From Dichotomocladium elegans (Eukaryota; Mucoromycota; Mucoromycetes; Mucorales; Lichtheimiaceae), in NCBI GenBank assembly GCA_025716815.1, contig JAIXMN010000028.1:62001-126000 (forward strand): a stretch of 64,000 bases of DNA. The letters run 5' to 3'. The notes under the pieces are model-generated. The model had not been told where the DNA came from. It did not search any database and saw nothing but the letters and a program-made list of their open reading frames with translations. The stretch's first letter is position 1. Each line of letters begins with the position of its first letter. Position numbers and translations under genes: made by a program. Shown here in pieces: positions 46,481 to 58,670 of this stretch.

Positions 46481-48517
46481 ATGCCACGCGAAATCATTAC
46501 TTTGCAAGCAGGCCAATGCGGCAATCAGAGTATGTGGAGTTAGCTCGACCAAAGCGATTCGTCTCTGACGCCTTGCTCTGTCTGTCTTATTCAGTCGGTA
46601 GCGAGTTTTGGAAACAGATCTGTACAGAACACGGCATTAGCAGTGATGGAATGCTCGAAGATTTTGCCACCGAAGGCGGCGACCGGAAAGACGTCTTTTT
46701 CTATCAAGTACATAAATCCTTCAACCTGCACCTGAAGACTGAACCTATTATTTCCGCTTTTGTTTTCCTGTGCTCACCCTTCTTTCCTTTTGCTTGGTTG
46801 CAGGCAGACGACGAACACTATATTCCCCGTGCTATCCTCCTGGATCTAGAGCCGCGAGTAAATAGCTTCTTGCGGAAATGATACGAAAGCCTTAATATCT
46901 CTTAATACACAACAACAATAGGTCATCAACAATATTCGCGACTCACCCTTTGCCAACCTTTACAACCCAGAAAACATTCTCATGTCGCATGACGGTGGCG
47001 GCGCAGGCAATATTTGGGCCTACGGCTATTCACAAGGCGAAAAGGTGTACGAGGACATTATCGATATGGTAGACCGAGAAGCTGACGGAAGCGACTCTCT
47101 CGAAGGCTTCATGCTATTACATTCAATTGCAGGCGGCACAGGTAGCGGTCTTGGGTCATTCTTGCTGGAACGGCTTAATGACCGCTACCCCAAGAAGCTT
47201 ATCCAGACATATTCCGTATTTCCGAATTCTGAGGAGGTGTCGGATATTGTTGTCCAGCCCTACAACAGCATGCTTACGCTTAAGCGATTGACGAACAACG
47301 CAGACAGTGTGGTATGGAAGCGCGGGATGTTTGGAATAGTGCATATAGAAGGTTAATACTGGAATAATTTCAGGTTGTGTTAGATAACGCTGCCCTGGGT
47401 CGTATAGCCACGGATCGATTGCATTCTGCGACTCCAAACTTTGAGCAGACGAACCAATTGGTAAGTTCGCAGGGGGGAGGCACACCCACATACACACCGG
47501 ATTCTTGGACTCACTTCGCAAGATATAGGTATCAACGGTTATGTCTGCAAGCACAACTACACTGCGCTATCCCGGCTACATGAATAACGACTTAGTTGGC
47601 ATTGTCTCGTCGCTTATACCCACGCCACGATGTCACTTCCTTACCACAGCATACACTCCATTCTCAAGCGAACAGGTCGAAAAGGTAAGAACACGATTGA
47701 GTTGTCGTTTTAACACTCCATTCTATCTCGCGCTCGCATGCATTTGTATATATCATTCCATGCTTGGGTTGTGTAGGCAAAGATCATTCGGAAAACTACA
47801 GTACTGGATGTCATGCGTCGACTACTGCAGCCTAAGAACCGAATGGTTTCCACCATGCCATCCAAGCGTAGCTGCTATATTTCAGTGCTGGATATCATCC
47901 AAGGCGAAGTTGATCCTACTGATGTGAGTCACCGTGTGTGTGCCTGATAAGCATGTGTTGGCTGATCGTGGTGCTTACTGCAGGTCCACAAATCACTGTT
48001 ACGAATTCGGGAACGACGACTGGCGCAATTTATTCCGTGGGGACCTGCCAGCATACAGGTTGCATTATCGAAAAAATCTCCGTACGTGCAAACGCCACAT
48101 CGTGTTAGCGGTCTCATGCTTGCAAATCACACGAGTATAGCATCGGTTAGTCCAGAGCTCGACGCGGGGGAGGGAGGATTGATACTGATAACTCAATTCA
48201 CTGTGATACATACAGCTCTTCAAGCGGACATGTGATCAGTATGATCGCTTCCGGAAACGGAACGCGTTCCTGGAACAATATAGAAAGCATCCCATGTTCT
48301 CAGATGGATTGGAGGAGTTTGATGATTCTCGGCAGGTAGTCCAGGACCTCATTGAAGAGTATGAAGCTTGTGAGACTCCGGAGTACCTCAACTATGTAAG
48401 TCGTTTGCTTTTCTGGGCATAGCGAGCTAAGGGAGGGGAATGGCGATGGATGTAGATGCTGATCAAAGCGACTTTTAAAACATGTAGGGCCTCAAAGACG
48501 CGGCGATGGAAGAGTAG
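46481..48517 (+). CDS. Gamma-tubulin
   Basis: Ten exons (46481-46529, 46595-46707, 46804-46857, 46922-47311, 47374-47460, 47529-47684, 47777-47923, 47984-48145, 48216-48395, 48488-48517) sum to 1368 nt, or 455 residues. Gamma-tubulin nucleates microtubules at the spindle pole body as part of the gamma-TuSC. It begins [18 protein letters not shown] and contains AILLDLEPR, the tubulin signature GGTGSGLGS (GTP binding) and [10 protein letters not shown]. The gamma-specific markers are [20 protein letters not shown] and [14 protein letters not shown]. The C-terminus (GLKDAAMEE) lacks the long acidic tail of alpha and beta forms. All introns are 60-96 nt with GT-AG ends. Confidence 0.96.
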
Positions 48518-48679
48518 ACAATCATAGTAATAAAAAGACTGTGTTTTCCAAACCATTTGGGCATTTCTTTTTGGTTGGGAGATCTGTGCTACGATTTGAA
48601 ACTCCAGGGTGGTTGGCTAAAAAAAAAAAAGAAAAGGTCTCGCTTGATTCCCAACATTTTCCACCTGTCTTACTTCGCC

Positions 48680-49380
48680 ATGTCATCCAAGCATCGTATA
48701 TTACGGCACGCTTGCACCTACCAGTCATTATTTGTTCGACATAGCTCTTCTCTCCAAGCTTCCAAGGAGGGCGAAGCCGTATTAAAACCAGTCGCATTGG
48801 ACATGATTGGTACGCCGGATCCAGTTTCTAATCTTCGACCTGTTCGATACTATATTCCGCCGAACGAGACAAAAGAGGTGATTTGAGATGATATATGCCA
48901 GTTGGTCATGAGGGAAATGTTCACAAGCTGGCGTCGTCTTGTAGGAGCGAGAATGGCGTTTATTGCGACAAAAGGTGGACGATTTCAACCAGAACTTTTG
49001 GACAGCCAACAATACGCTATTTGTTAATGCCAAAGCAGAATACGAAGCCGAATGTACGTGTTTAACGCCCTGTCATATCAATGCGACCTCTCTGAGGGCT
49101 GGGGAAGGAGGATGTTTTAATACGCCCTTGATGTTTCTTAGTGCGACGCAAAGGACACGACGTAACGCCTGAGGCGATGTCGGTTTTCTACAAGGACTTT
49201 CTAAACAAAGCGTACGAGCGACAGATGGAATACAATCGCAATTGGTGGAAACTTAGCGTTAGCATGCTGTACCCTGGTATGAAGGCAACTTTGCGCTATT
49301 GGCTGAAAAGCAGAGATCGTTCGTCTCTGCACCAGGAGCGCGCAAGTACGAACTTTTGGGAAAAGAGCTTTGAATCATAA
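48680..49380 (+). CDS. COA8: Cytochrome c oxidase assembly factor COA8/APOPT1-like
   Basis: Three exons (48680-48877, 48945-49053, 49142-49380) with introns of 67 and 88 nt encode 181 residues. The N-terminus is basic and Ser-rich without acidic residues (MSSKHRILRHACTYQSLFVRHSSS), a plausible mitochondrial presequence. The conserved part includes IGTPDPVSNLRPVRYYIPPNET, EREWRFLRQKVDDFNQNFW and SVFYKDFLNKAYERQMEYNRNWW, which match the APOPT1/COA8 family. The family works in the mitochondrial matrix in complex IV assembly and resistance to oxidative stress. It sits 160 bases after gamma-tubulin on the same strand with no sign of shared transcription. Confidence 0.9.
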
Positions 49381-49441
49381 AAAGTTATTCAGTTCAAGAG
49401 AGAGAGAGAGAGAGAAATGGGACTTTATTGGTGTGGTGCGA

Positions 49442-50382
49442 TCAGAGGTTGGCGGTACCGCCAGAGACCTTTTGGATGATCTGATTGACTTTGGTGGCTT
49501 CCATGTATTCCTTCACAATATTGCTGATGGCCTTGAACTTTTCGTGCTTGGCATCCTGGACAAGCTGGAAGAGCATCGATTCCGAGGTGGTGATGGTGGC
49601 GCCAGCCGATCGCATGCGCTAATGAAATGGTTGGCGGTGGGGGAATTTCAAAGTAGAGAGAAGAACAAGACTTACGGCAATAGCAATATTAACTTCGGAA
49701 TGGTTCTGAGAGGAGACACCGTCAGCAAGGACGTGCACATCAAAGTTGTTCTCTAGGAGATCAAGAGCCGTCTGGAGCACGCAGACATGACTCTGTGCGT
49801 ATTTCTTCCGAATGAGTTACACGCAACTTGATGATAGATCAAAGGACCACTTGCCTCAATGCCCACCAGGATGACCGACTTGGTCTTTCGTTCGCGCAGG
49901 AGGTTGGCTACCTCAGGAAGATACATGCTGAACTTTGTCTTTTCCATATTGATAACGGCATCGGAGACATCAATTTCCTCAACAGTGCGTCCGAAGGCTT
50001 CCCATCGTATTTATAATGTGTCAGCATGAATACAAACGTTGGGAAAAAGAATTCACCTTTTGGGTACTGCTCCGTTACTACAACAGGAATGTCAAGCACC
50101 TTGCTAGCTTTGATCTATGCCGGTAGTAAAGGTTATCCATGTGTACGAGTATGCGTACAAGCATTAAGGTGATGCACAGAGAGAGAGAGAGAGAGGAGGG
50201 GGTGAATTAGACCATGTACTGTCACTGCTTGGATTGAGCCCCGACATTCATACCATCTTGTTAGCAACGGTGATGACAGAAGGGAACTGCCAAATGACGC
50301 CTTTAAAGCGCTCTTGAATGTCGCAAACGAAAAGCGCAGAGGTCTGAGGGGCAATCTTTGCAATTCTTGGTAGGACCGACAT
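49442..50382 (-). CDS. Isochorismatase-like hydrolase (ISOC2-type)
   Basis: Five exons (50382-50254, 50114-50057, 49997-49855, 49792-49676, 49618-49442) sum to 624 nt, or 207 residues. The cysteine-hydrolase catalytic triad is visible: Asp in [10 protein letters not shown], Lys in MEKTKFSM and Cys in [30 protein letters not shown] is typical of the ISOC1/2 branch. The substrate of this branch is not established. The 62-nt third intron has a GC donor (GAG/GCAAGT), supported because it alone yields GIESHVCV. The first intron (139 nt) contains a GA microsatellite. Confidence 0.93.
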
Positions 50383-50694
50383 GGACTGGAAATGAGTAAA
50401 GAGGAAAAAGTGTATGCGCGACCAAGATGTGTGGGAACATTTTAGGCTGCCGTGGATGGAGCCTGTGCAACCTTCTTCTGCTTTGTTCCTGCTTTGAAAA
50501 TTCCGGACCAAAAGTGCGAAATATCCGTGCTGGTTTCCGTGAGTGAGTGACTGTGCTTGTCTGCATTTCCTAAAGTATACTTGCTTTTGGGCCAAAATGG
50601 TTCGGGTCGTATACAGCAAAGACGATTTTATGAAGAAAAGATGGCGATGATTGGCTGCCTGATCGTTGGGGGGAGGAGGAGGCAAAGGCTTCTT

Positions 50695-51133
50695 CTACCC
50701 TCCTCCAGCGCCGCTCCCCGCCAACATAAAATTCTGAGAGGTTGTCTTTGTTTGTTTGTTCCTTGATTCCGGCTCCTCCAGCCGTTTCCACTCTTCTCCG
50801 AAAAGGCCGGTGACTCCGGTAATTGTTGCCTTATTGAATTTAAGGTTTTCGATAGGACCTTCAGAGTCATCACAGAGTATTTGTGTCACAACCAGCTTGG
50901 ATTTCTCAATAACAGAAGACGATCTTTGTTTAGCTATCTTCCACTATGCATGTGAGTTTTATTATCGCAGCCACTTTGTTTCTTTTCCCTTCTAGGAGTC
51001 ACGTCGGAGCCACATGGGTGGATTGGGTTGGGGGGTGGAGAGAGGTGAGCTAAGTCCGATGGAGTACTTCTTGTCGATCTTCACCTTTTGCGGGCTTACT
51101 TCTCTTGTCGATCGTACCAAAACGGGATGTCAT
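50695..51133 (-). CDS. Small hypothetical protein, probably unrecognised two-exon gene
   Basis: The model is exon 1 at 51133-51100 and exon 2 at 50933-50695, with a 165-nt GT-AG intron and 273 nt, or 90 residues. Exon 2 looks coding: a hydrophilic sequence with SSSVIEKSKLVV, ILCDDSEGPIENLKFNKA, ITGVTGLFGEEWKRLEEPE and a terminal GSGAGGG. No family was recognised and no signal peptide or membrane segment is present. It is divergent from URC4 with 471 bases between starts, so the two may share a promoter. An alternative acceptor two codons upstream is possible, so the join is uncertain. Confidence 0.45.
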
Positions 51134-51604
51134 CCATTAAACAGAAAGGCCAGTGCTCATACGACAAATCGTCTGTTATTGTCTTCGATGAACCGAGATT
51201 CCATTTGTTTTAACTAAAAGCGTCGTCCTCTTTTTTTTTTTTCCCTCCCACCTCTCTCCCCTTCTCTTCTATTTATCTCTCTCTTCAGAACTTCTTTTAT
51301 CCACATCTACCCATTCGCCTATTCTCGTCTTCACTACACACAAATCTACGCTCTTACACAGACATCGCTTGCCCTCTCTCTCTCTCTTCTCCCCTTCCAC
51401 CTTTTTGTTAATATCTTCTTATTCTCTGGTCGGGTGTCGTTTATCAAACCAGCCTTTATCGCTGCCGGTTGTTTTCCTTGGCTTCACAGACTACAACAAC
51501 AAAACAAAAAAGTAATAGTAGCAGCAGCAGAACGACCACGTCCGTCCCACTTTATTTAAACCAGCGTAAACCAAACTTTACTTGCCTGACGACTACTAGA
51601 GTAA
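51134..51604. promoter_or_regulatory. Upstream region of URC4
   Basis: A long pyrimidine-rich tract (about 51228-51440, mostly CT) precedes the URC4 ATG and is the likely 5'UTR or core promoter. A short CAACAACAA run lies near 51493 and an AGC run near 51520-51531. Confidence 0.5.
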
Positions 51605-53272
51605 ATGGCGCCGATTCCTGACGACTACCTGCTTAGCCTACGGGCCGTTCGCGAACGATGTTTCCGCGTGCAAGAGGCCGGTGTGCGCAATCGACTGAAG
51701 CACTTTGACGTCGACACGTCCAAGCTGCAGAATGTAGTACAGTTTGTGGTGGCCCTGATCAAGCGCGATTACGACAATCCCCATGACATGCCCGTCCACG
51801 GCGTATGGCGCCACTTTGATGCCGGCCGTCCTCGCATCCAGCATCTCCTCAATTCCTGGGCGAGCCTCGGATTTGACGCGACTGAACAGACCAGACGGGT
51901 TCTGGACTTGTTCGTTGTCGCTTGTCTGCTGGACACCGATGGCGACCACGTGTGGACTTTTCGAGAAAAGGCAACAGGAAGACAATACAAGCGCTCCGAA
52001 GCCGGAGCAGTTGCAGTGCTGGAACTTTTCACGTCCGGTGCGTTTTCGAGCGATGTAAATCAGCCTCATCGAGTTGACTGTGAGTATCAGGATCGGTAAA
52101 GAAGGGAAGAGGGAGATCGATCCCCTGGATGATCGAGAGAGACACATGGGACAGGCGTTCATGGGTGAAAACTAAAATGATCCTGCCTAATAGCTGAGGG
52201 TCTGAAAAACTTGTCGCTGGAAACACTCCAGAAGGGCTTCCAGCTCAACGAATGTGCTACTGCATTTTTCCGTCTGGAGGATCGACTGGAGGTCCTGAGA
52301 AACCTCGGTAGAGTTCTTGAGAAGCATGCCGACTATTTCCAAAAGACTGGCCCTGTCCCACGACCGGGCAATCTCATGGGTAAGTCTCACACATACACAC
52401 ACACAACCGGGCCCATATGAAAAGATGCTAAAATCCATTAGACTATCTAAACGAGCACCCCTCGACCATAAAAACAAAGAAGGGCGCGCTTATTTTGCTT
52501 GAGACGCTCTGGCCGGTTGTGATGTCCATGGGCGAGCTTTTTGTGGCCGAGCGTGCCAACGGTAAGGGCGGGATCCCTGGCCTTGGCGACGTTTATGCCT
52601 GTGGCGCGCTTCAGACCACCAGCACCACCAACCTGCAGTCAACGGATATCTACGTGCCCTTCCATCGTCTTTCTCAGTGGCTTGTCTACTCCCTCATTGA
52701 ACCGATGGAACGGCTTTTGGGTGTTACCATCGAAGGAACAGAGCTCCTGACCCCGCTTCCCGACTTTCGCAACGGTATGAAAAAGGAAAAAGATGAACGC
52801 ACACGGAACAGGATAAAGTGGGCTTGAATTTGACCTTGGAATGGGGAATTATCATTATTATTAGGTGGCCTTTTGATGGATACGGACTTCATCAAGTTGA
52901 AGCCCGCAGAGGAGGAACGTGGTATAGAAAATTACCATCGAAACTCGCTTTTGCCGGGCCAGCCAAAGATCGAGGTGGCTCCTCTCTTTGAAATGGACGA
53001 TCCGGTAGTGGTCGAATGGCGTGCCTTGACAACTGCTTATCTGGATATCGTGGCGGAGCGCGTGCGCGACGCCCTGCGATTGAACCGCAACAAATTGTCC
53101 TTGACCCGATTAATGGATGGTGCTACTTGGAGTGTATGTATGCCCTTGGAATCATTTTCAAAAAACTGATAGATATTATTTTTAGGCCGGGTGCGAACTT
53201 GCTACCATCTCTCGTCCAAACACGCAAGAGCCTCCCATTGTCATCAAGGCTAGCCCGTTTGTGATGCACTAA
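51605..53272 (+). CDS. URC4: DUF1688 uracil catabolism protein
   Basis: Five exons (51605-52079, 52194-52379, 52442-52774, 52865-53133, 53186-53272) sum to 1350 nt, or 449 residues, the usual length of the DUF1688 family. In yeast URC4 is required to use uracil as a nitrogen source; its biochemical step is not settled. Family-like features are the start with SLRAVRERCFRV, GVWRHFDAGRPRI, the middle PRPGNLMDYL, and the Gly-rich GGIPGLGDVYACGAL. Further on are VPFHRLSQWLVYSLIEPME and the end with DGATWSAGCELA. Introns are 52-114 nt with GT-AG ends and all joins are in frame. Confidence 0.93.
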
Positions 53273-54113
53273 AGAAAAAAAAAACGCAATCGACAGTTTG
53301 TCCTACTGACATTCGCTTTCTCTCTTTCCTGTCCCTATCCCCTCCATTTGACTGACTAACTCACATCATCCCCCCTACACATATTCTCTTTCTTTCAAAA
53401 CTCAAAAGCGTACGAGTTGTTCTCTCATCGCACAAGCTCTCTTTTCTCTCTTTCACGCACACATACACACACAAACGATCGACAAGAATTATTTATATGG
53501 CGCTATCTCCAACTTCTATTGTATTCCATGAACCCACCCTTATCCTGTAATTTTTTGTCCCGCTGCTTCCTATCTATTTTCTTTTGACCAATCCACCCCC
53601 ACCCTTTCCTTTCCAGTTCGAAGACAAACCAAAAAAATATATATCGTACGTTATGCTCAGTGTTCTTTTTTCGTTGCTTGCTCAACGAAACTAAAACACC
53701 AACAATTCTTTCTCTCTTCTTGCTCCCCCCCCAAATTTTTTTGCCTATCAATAGCATGACAAAAGAGCAATTAGGAAAACGTTGCACAAGCGTACAAATA
53801 GCATAGCGTTGTACATTGTACTCCTTGCATGATTTTTTTTATAAACTGATGAGAAAAAAATAAACTACGTTTAAGATATTGTCACATATCAACTTATAAG
53901 TGAGCCATCAAAGGTAGCAATACGAAGACAAAAGTGATAGAAAATAGAAATGAAAGAAAAGAACAGACTACATGTGGCGCAAATGAAAAAAAACAGCAAT
54001 AAACAAAACAGAATAGAGGCATCCGCGTATGCTTGAACGCATCGATTGTGTGCGATAACCATAGTACTGCAGATATGATGGGGAATATGACTAACCATAC
54101 TTATCAATGGTCT
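53273..54113. other. Convergent 3' region between URC4 and the bZIP gene
   Basis: It is pyrimidine-rich on the plus strand (53300-53480) and AT-rich near 53820-54000, as expected for 3'UTRs and polyadenylation sites. No gene was found. Confidence 0.5.
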
Positions 54114-56061
54114 TTAATGCTGCTGCTGTACTTGCTGCTGCCGATGCTTCAAATTCGATAATTTGCATTCCTCCTTGTTTTGAAAATAACCAATAATCTC
54201 ATTTACTTCCTTGGGGGTAAAGACGCTTTCGGAGCAGGTGGCTTTCTTCTTGAGATCAGAGCATAGATCATCCAAGTCAAAGTCAGGACAGTATGCCTTG
54301 ACTTCATTTTGGATTTCCTTTGCTTTGCGAGGTTCACGTCGTGCTTGGTGCAGACTTTCCATTAGTAACTCGAGCGCATTGGCATGATCCACCTGTTCAT
54401 GATTAACATTTCCTTGCTGAAGTTGTCCTTGTTGCTGGAGTTGCTGTAACAAAGTTTGTGTCTGTTCATCTTGTGTGGTATGTAGCAAAAAGTTAGGATC
54501 TGCCAGCTGCGCAAGAAGATCCTGCTGCTGTTGTTGATTATCCAACATTCCAGAGTCGAAATTATTGTTCGTTGATGGCATGGGTGCAGTGAACCCGAAC
54601 AAATCAAGTTCTTCACCAAATAGTGGCGGGAGTTCGCTCTCATTCTGAAATAAGAATCCGTCTGCTGAAGGGGGTACGCGATAATCCGTAAAGGTCAAAT
54701 CACTATGTCGCGGTTCTATTGTCGCCGTTGTCGGTGGTATCACTTCAGGTGGATACTGCTGTTGTCCTGGAAGTTTTGTCATGCCAGACGAGAGCGTGGC
54801 ATGGCTCACGTCAACAAAAGGTGCTGGGTTAAAAAAATTGAAGTTGTGCGAATCGTCACCACGCATAAGCAAGTCGTCTGTAGTAGTCAACAGCGGATTA
54901 TGAAATGGCGCAATGGTTAACTGTTGATCCTGTGGTGTTGATTGGTTCTCCTCTTCAGGCGAGTCCCCAGCCGATGCGATGGCAGGTGACTCGCCGCTTT
55001 TGACGCTGCTGTTGCTGCTTGAGCTCATCTTATCTGCGTTCCCCGAAGTGCTCAAGCTGCCACAGCTGCTATTGCTACTGCTGCTGTTCGGACTTCGGTA
55101 TTCCTCGTCATGTGGAAGTGGTTTTGCTGGATATTCAAATGTAAACGCCGTGCCTCTGAGCGCATAGTTCTCCTCTTGAAGCTGCTTCACCTGATCCTTG
55201 AGCATAATGTTTTCCTCCAGCAGGTGACTATGAGAGGCGTTTTCTTCCTCAAGCTCGCGTATACGTTCCTGGAGCTCGCTCACGTGTCGCTCTTTGCGTT
55301 CTCGGAACGCTCGCTGTGCTGCACGATTTTGTTCTTTGCGTTTCTGCTTAGGATCCAGCGGTGCTTCCTAAAAAAAATAGGGGATCGATGACGTCGAAGT
55401 CAGCAAATCGCAGGCACAGCCACACATACACCCATGCACAGGGCATGCACCCCATCCCCACTCCCGTCCCACACACATAATCTCCCTCGCTCTCATACGC
55501 GTTATCAACATCACGGACTCTGTCTCCTCGCAAGTCTAAACACAAAACTCACAGGCAGCAATGACTTGTCCAAAGGCTTGCGACCAGCCCTTTTAGGTGC
55601 TACAGCATTTTTGGATGCTCCTTCTAAATGTCCGACCAACCGCACAGATTAGGCGGCGTTGCTTACAAATACACCCATCCTCTCGATCTCCTCACCTGTT
55701 TTATCGTATCCTCGCTTTTCGCCAGAAGACGACATCGTTGCGGAGGAGGTGTCTGTGGAACAGAAAAGTGTACCATCCTTGAGGATTAAACCTTTCTCTA
55801 CAAGAGGAGCCGCACCTCTCTTTCTTCTTTCTCTCTCTTCCCCCTCCCCTTTCAAACATTGAGGGAAAAATAAAAGAAAGACTCACTTGACGGCTTTCTT
55901 TTCGAGGTGGACGCTTTTGGTCCGCTTAGCTTGCTCAAAGAATTGTCAAAATCTCGTGATCGGTAATTGCTAGCAATTGCCTCATTCAACAGATTCTGAG
56001 AAGTGTCATCAAGACCCCAGTTGGGTGCATCGACCGAGAAGTCAGTTGAAGTTGAGACCAT
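54114..56061 (-). CDS. AP-1-like bZIP transcription factor (Yap1/Pap1 type)
   Basis: Four exons (56061-55887, 55752-55696, 55623-55553, 55367-54114) sum to 1557 nt, or 518 residues. The bZIP lies at about 108-170: the basic region with the fungal AP-1 signature NRAAQRAFRERK, then a leucine zipper from SELQERIRELEEEN. Ser- and Gln-rich stretches follow. A C-terminal cysteine-rich domain at about 461-480 (CPDFDLDDLCSDLKKKATC) resembles the redox-sensing c-CRD of Yap1/Pap1. Oxidation of that domain hides the nuclear export signal, so the factor likely controls the oxidative stress response. No matching N-terminal CRD was seen. Confidence 0.93.
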
Positions 56062-58670
56062 AATTCGCAAGAAAATAGGAAAAGAAAAATGAAGAAAGTA
56101 GAAGAAAGTGTCCAATCAAACTGGCGAAACCGAGTCCGACTTCCACAATTCTGCCGCAGCAAAGTACGGTGGCCGCTTGGGCAATAAGGGGCGCGGGAGT
56201 GTGTGGGGAAGAGAGTTGATTGGTTTTTTTTCTTTCTGGGGTTGGGGTGTGGGAAGTTGGTTTGTAGGAGGTACTGCTAATGCCTAAAACCTATATTCAG
56301 TTATCCTCTCTTGTTGAATGCTGTCGTGGGCAGTGATTGGGTTTCCCGTTCATTCATTTAAGACAGTTTTCTTCCTCCTATCTTCATCCTATGGAAATTT
56401 TCACTTTTTACTCCGACGCATTATTTAATAAAACTAAGCTTTATGACATCTGCATACGTGATCCTGAACGGTTCAATTGCAGACAGTGCAAGGACAGGCT
56501 CTCATTGCAACTAATACTATGTTATACATCAGATTTCGTAATTAGATAGAATAACAAAACTTGTTCAAATACATTATTTCTATTTGATTTTCTTCCCTCT
56601 GACGCGGACGATATTTCATTCTATGGATGACGTTCATGACTGTCACGAAAACCCATGGCTTATACCTATTGACGAGGAGGAAGAAAATGTTCCCTTTCAT
56701 TGCGTTTGTTGCAACGCAGGGTACGTATCTGGATAGTATACAGCAGCTGTTGCAAGAAAATTCGCTGTGCTTCTTAGCCATTCATCAATGGCTTTAGCTG
56801 CAGCAGAGCACTCGCAGTCTACTCGTGCAGCACATCGATGGACATCATAATATGGAAATGAGCGTGACGGCAATCATATGCGCTTCATTGTAATCTCGGT
56901 GAAGTATGTAATACGCGCTACTTGCGAATGCATTGATAATAAACCACCAAATACGTAACTCTAGCCATGCTTGCAAAGCAACAGCTCCAATGACGACTAG
57001 GCCTTTTAATATGTATCCAAGGTCTCACTCCATCTGTTTACCAGAGACATGTACTACAATAAGTGTACCCTAACAACAACTCACAGTGCAGAGAGGATAA
57101 GCGTTGCTAACGCTGTGTTTTTAGTTATTATTATGGTAAATTGATGCCTGCTCCATACCACGGATTATGGTACTGAATGAAGCAATGGTCCGAGTACCTA
57201 ATCACTTCCAGATAACCTTGTTTACAGATCAACGTTTGGTGGTAACCTGGAATTTTGCCTTACTCCAGAGATCGCCACTTGTGTCCATCTACCTTGTGTG
57301 AATTATAAAGCGCAATAACTACGCCATGCCGTCACCTATACTCGACGAAAATCCAAAATGTAAGTCAAGTAATCAATCTTTGAAGCAGGAAAAATATATA
57401 CTCTTTGACGAGAATGATGAAGGGGTGATTTACCCACACATTGCTGCTTCCAATCCTTCCCGAGGGTTAAATATAAAAAAATAGACGAAATAACGCAATA
57501 TCGTAACCCAGTTGTATATTGCGGTCGAGTACAGATAACCGCACATAGATCAAGACCGGCAAGAAAGACAGAAATAAGAGTGTCGCGATAGGAAGGATCC
57601 GCTTTCGTTATGGTTGAACAAGTGTGAGGTAGCTGCATCGAGGTGGAGGCGAGAAGGATTGATGTCTGCTTCGTGACGCTTGGATTTCATAGCAAAAGAA
57701 TGCAAGCCATGTCCTACTGGATTTTGCATTCCCGCCCCGATTGTTTCTACAATTCGCAATTATGCCTGAATCTACATGCTTCATTTGACCATCTGTATTC
57801 ATTTGCCCATAGATACACATAGCGGTGACCCCATAGGTCCTACTGAAAGATGCATAACGCGGATATACACTTCCTTCGCCCACGTCGTGGTTCAGAGGAT
57901 CAGACACTATAGGTTACACCTCTTCAATGATATGATGCAGACTATCTTTGTAATTGAAACAGGATGGTTTTCGTGCCCTCTCTTCTCGAATAATCAATGG
58001 TTGTATTCTGTTGAGTTGAAACCAGCAAACTCGTAACCAATTGTTGCCTTTGTATTTCCTTGATCTCCCATAAGACATGGACCGGAAAATAATCAAAAGA
58101 CCAAGATACGTAACACACAGAAGTTTTAATCGTCAGGCTGGTGTGCGTTCGAAAGACAACGAAGGTTTTCCCTTAGCAGCGCGATAATCTTCTGGGAAGT
58201 GGTGTCAGGAAGGATGGAGCTATCGAAGCAGGCAATCTCGAAATCATTGTGCTGCTTCCGCTATCGGCGTACTGCGTCCCCCTGTTGAGGAACGGATCCG
58301 CAGAAACTTGGACTCAGTACTGCTGAAAGTTCTCATGATAAGAGCACCTCACTTTTTTTGTCTCTATCAAATCCGCTAGATCTTCCGAGACGCAGATCCA
58401 GGATCTGCGGAGTTGATCATCCTCGTCTTTAACGACGTTTCGGCCTTTGTTTATGGATTGGCTTGGGGAGGTTCAACAAGCGATTCAGTGTCGGACATGA
58501 TATGAGGATGTGGATTAAGAGACATTATAGAAGCCAAGGGTGCAGGATTCGAGCTTTTTAGACGTGAGCTGATGACCATTTCCTTTCCACATATCCTTCA
58601 GCTTGGATGTGCTATTATATCTCTATGAGATTTTCAACAGCAAAAGAAAGTGTTTTATTTCAGATATATC
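56062..58670. repeat. bZIP promoter, then blocks Y, X and tail next to MAD1-like copy D
   Basis: 56062-56560 is the upstream region of the bZIP gene. About 56590-57125 is block Y in inverted orientation relative to copy A. 57170-57490 and 57890-58020 match block X; they are separated by about 390 bases (57498-57887) that are absent from the A copy. About 58140-58600 is the tail repeat. Read on the minus strand the order is copy D, tail, X, Y, while in copy A it is Y, copy A, tail, X. No intact gene was found. Confidence 0.65.
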
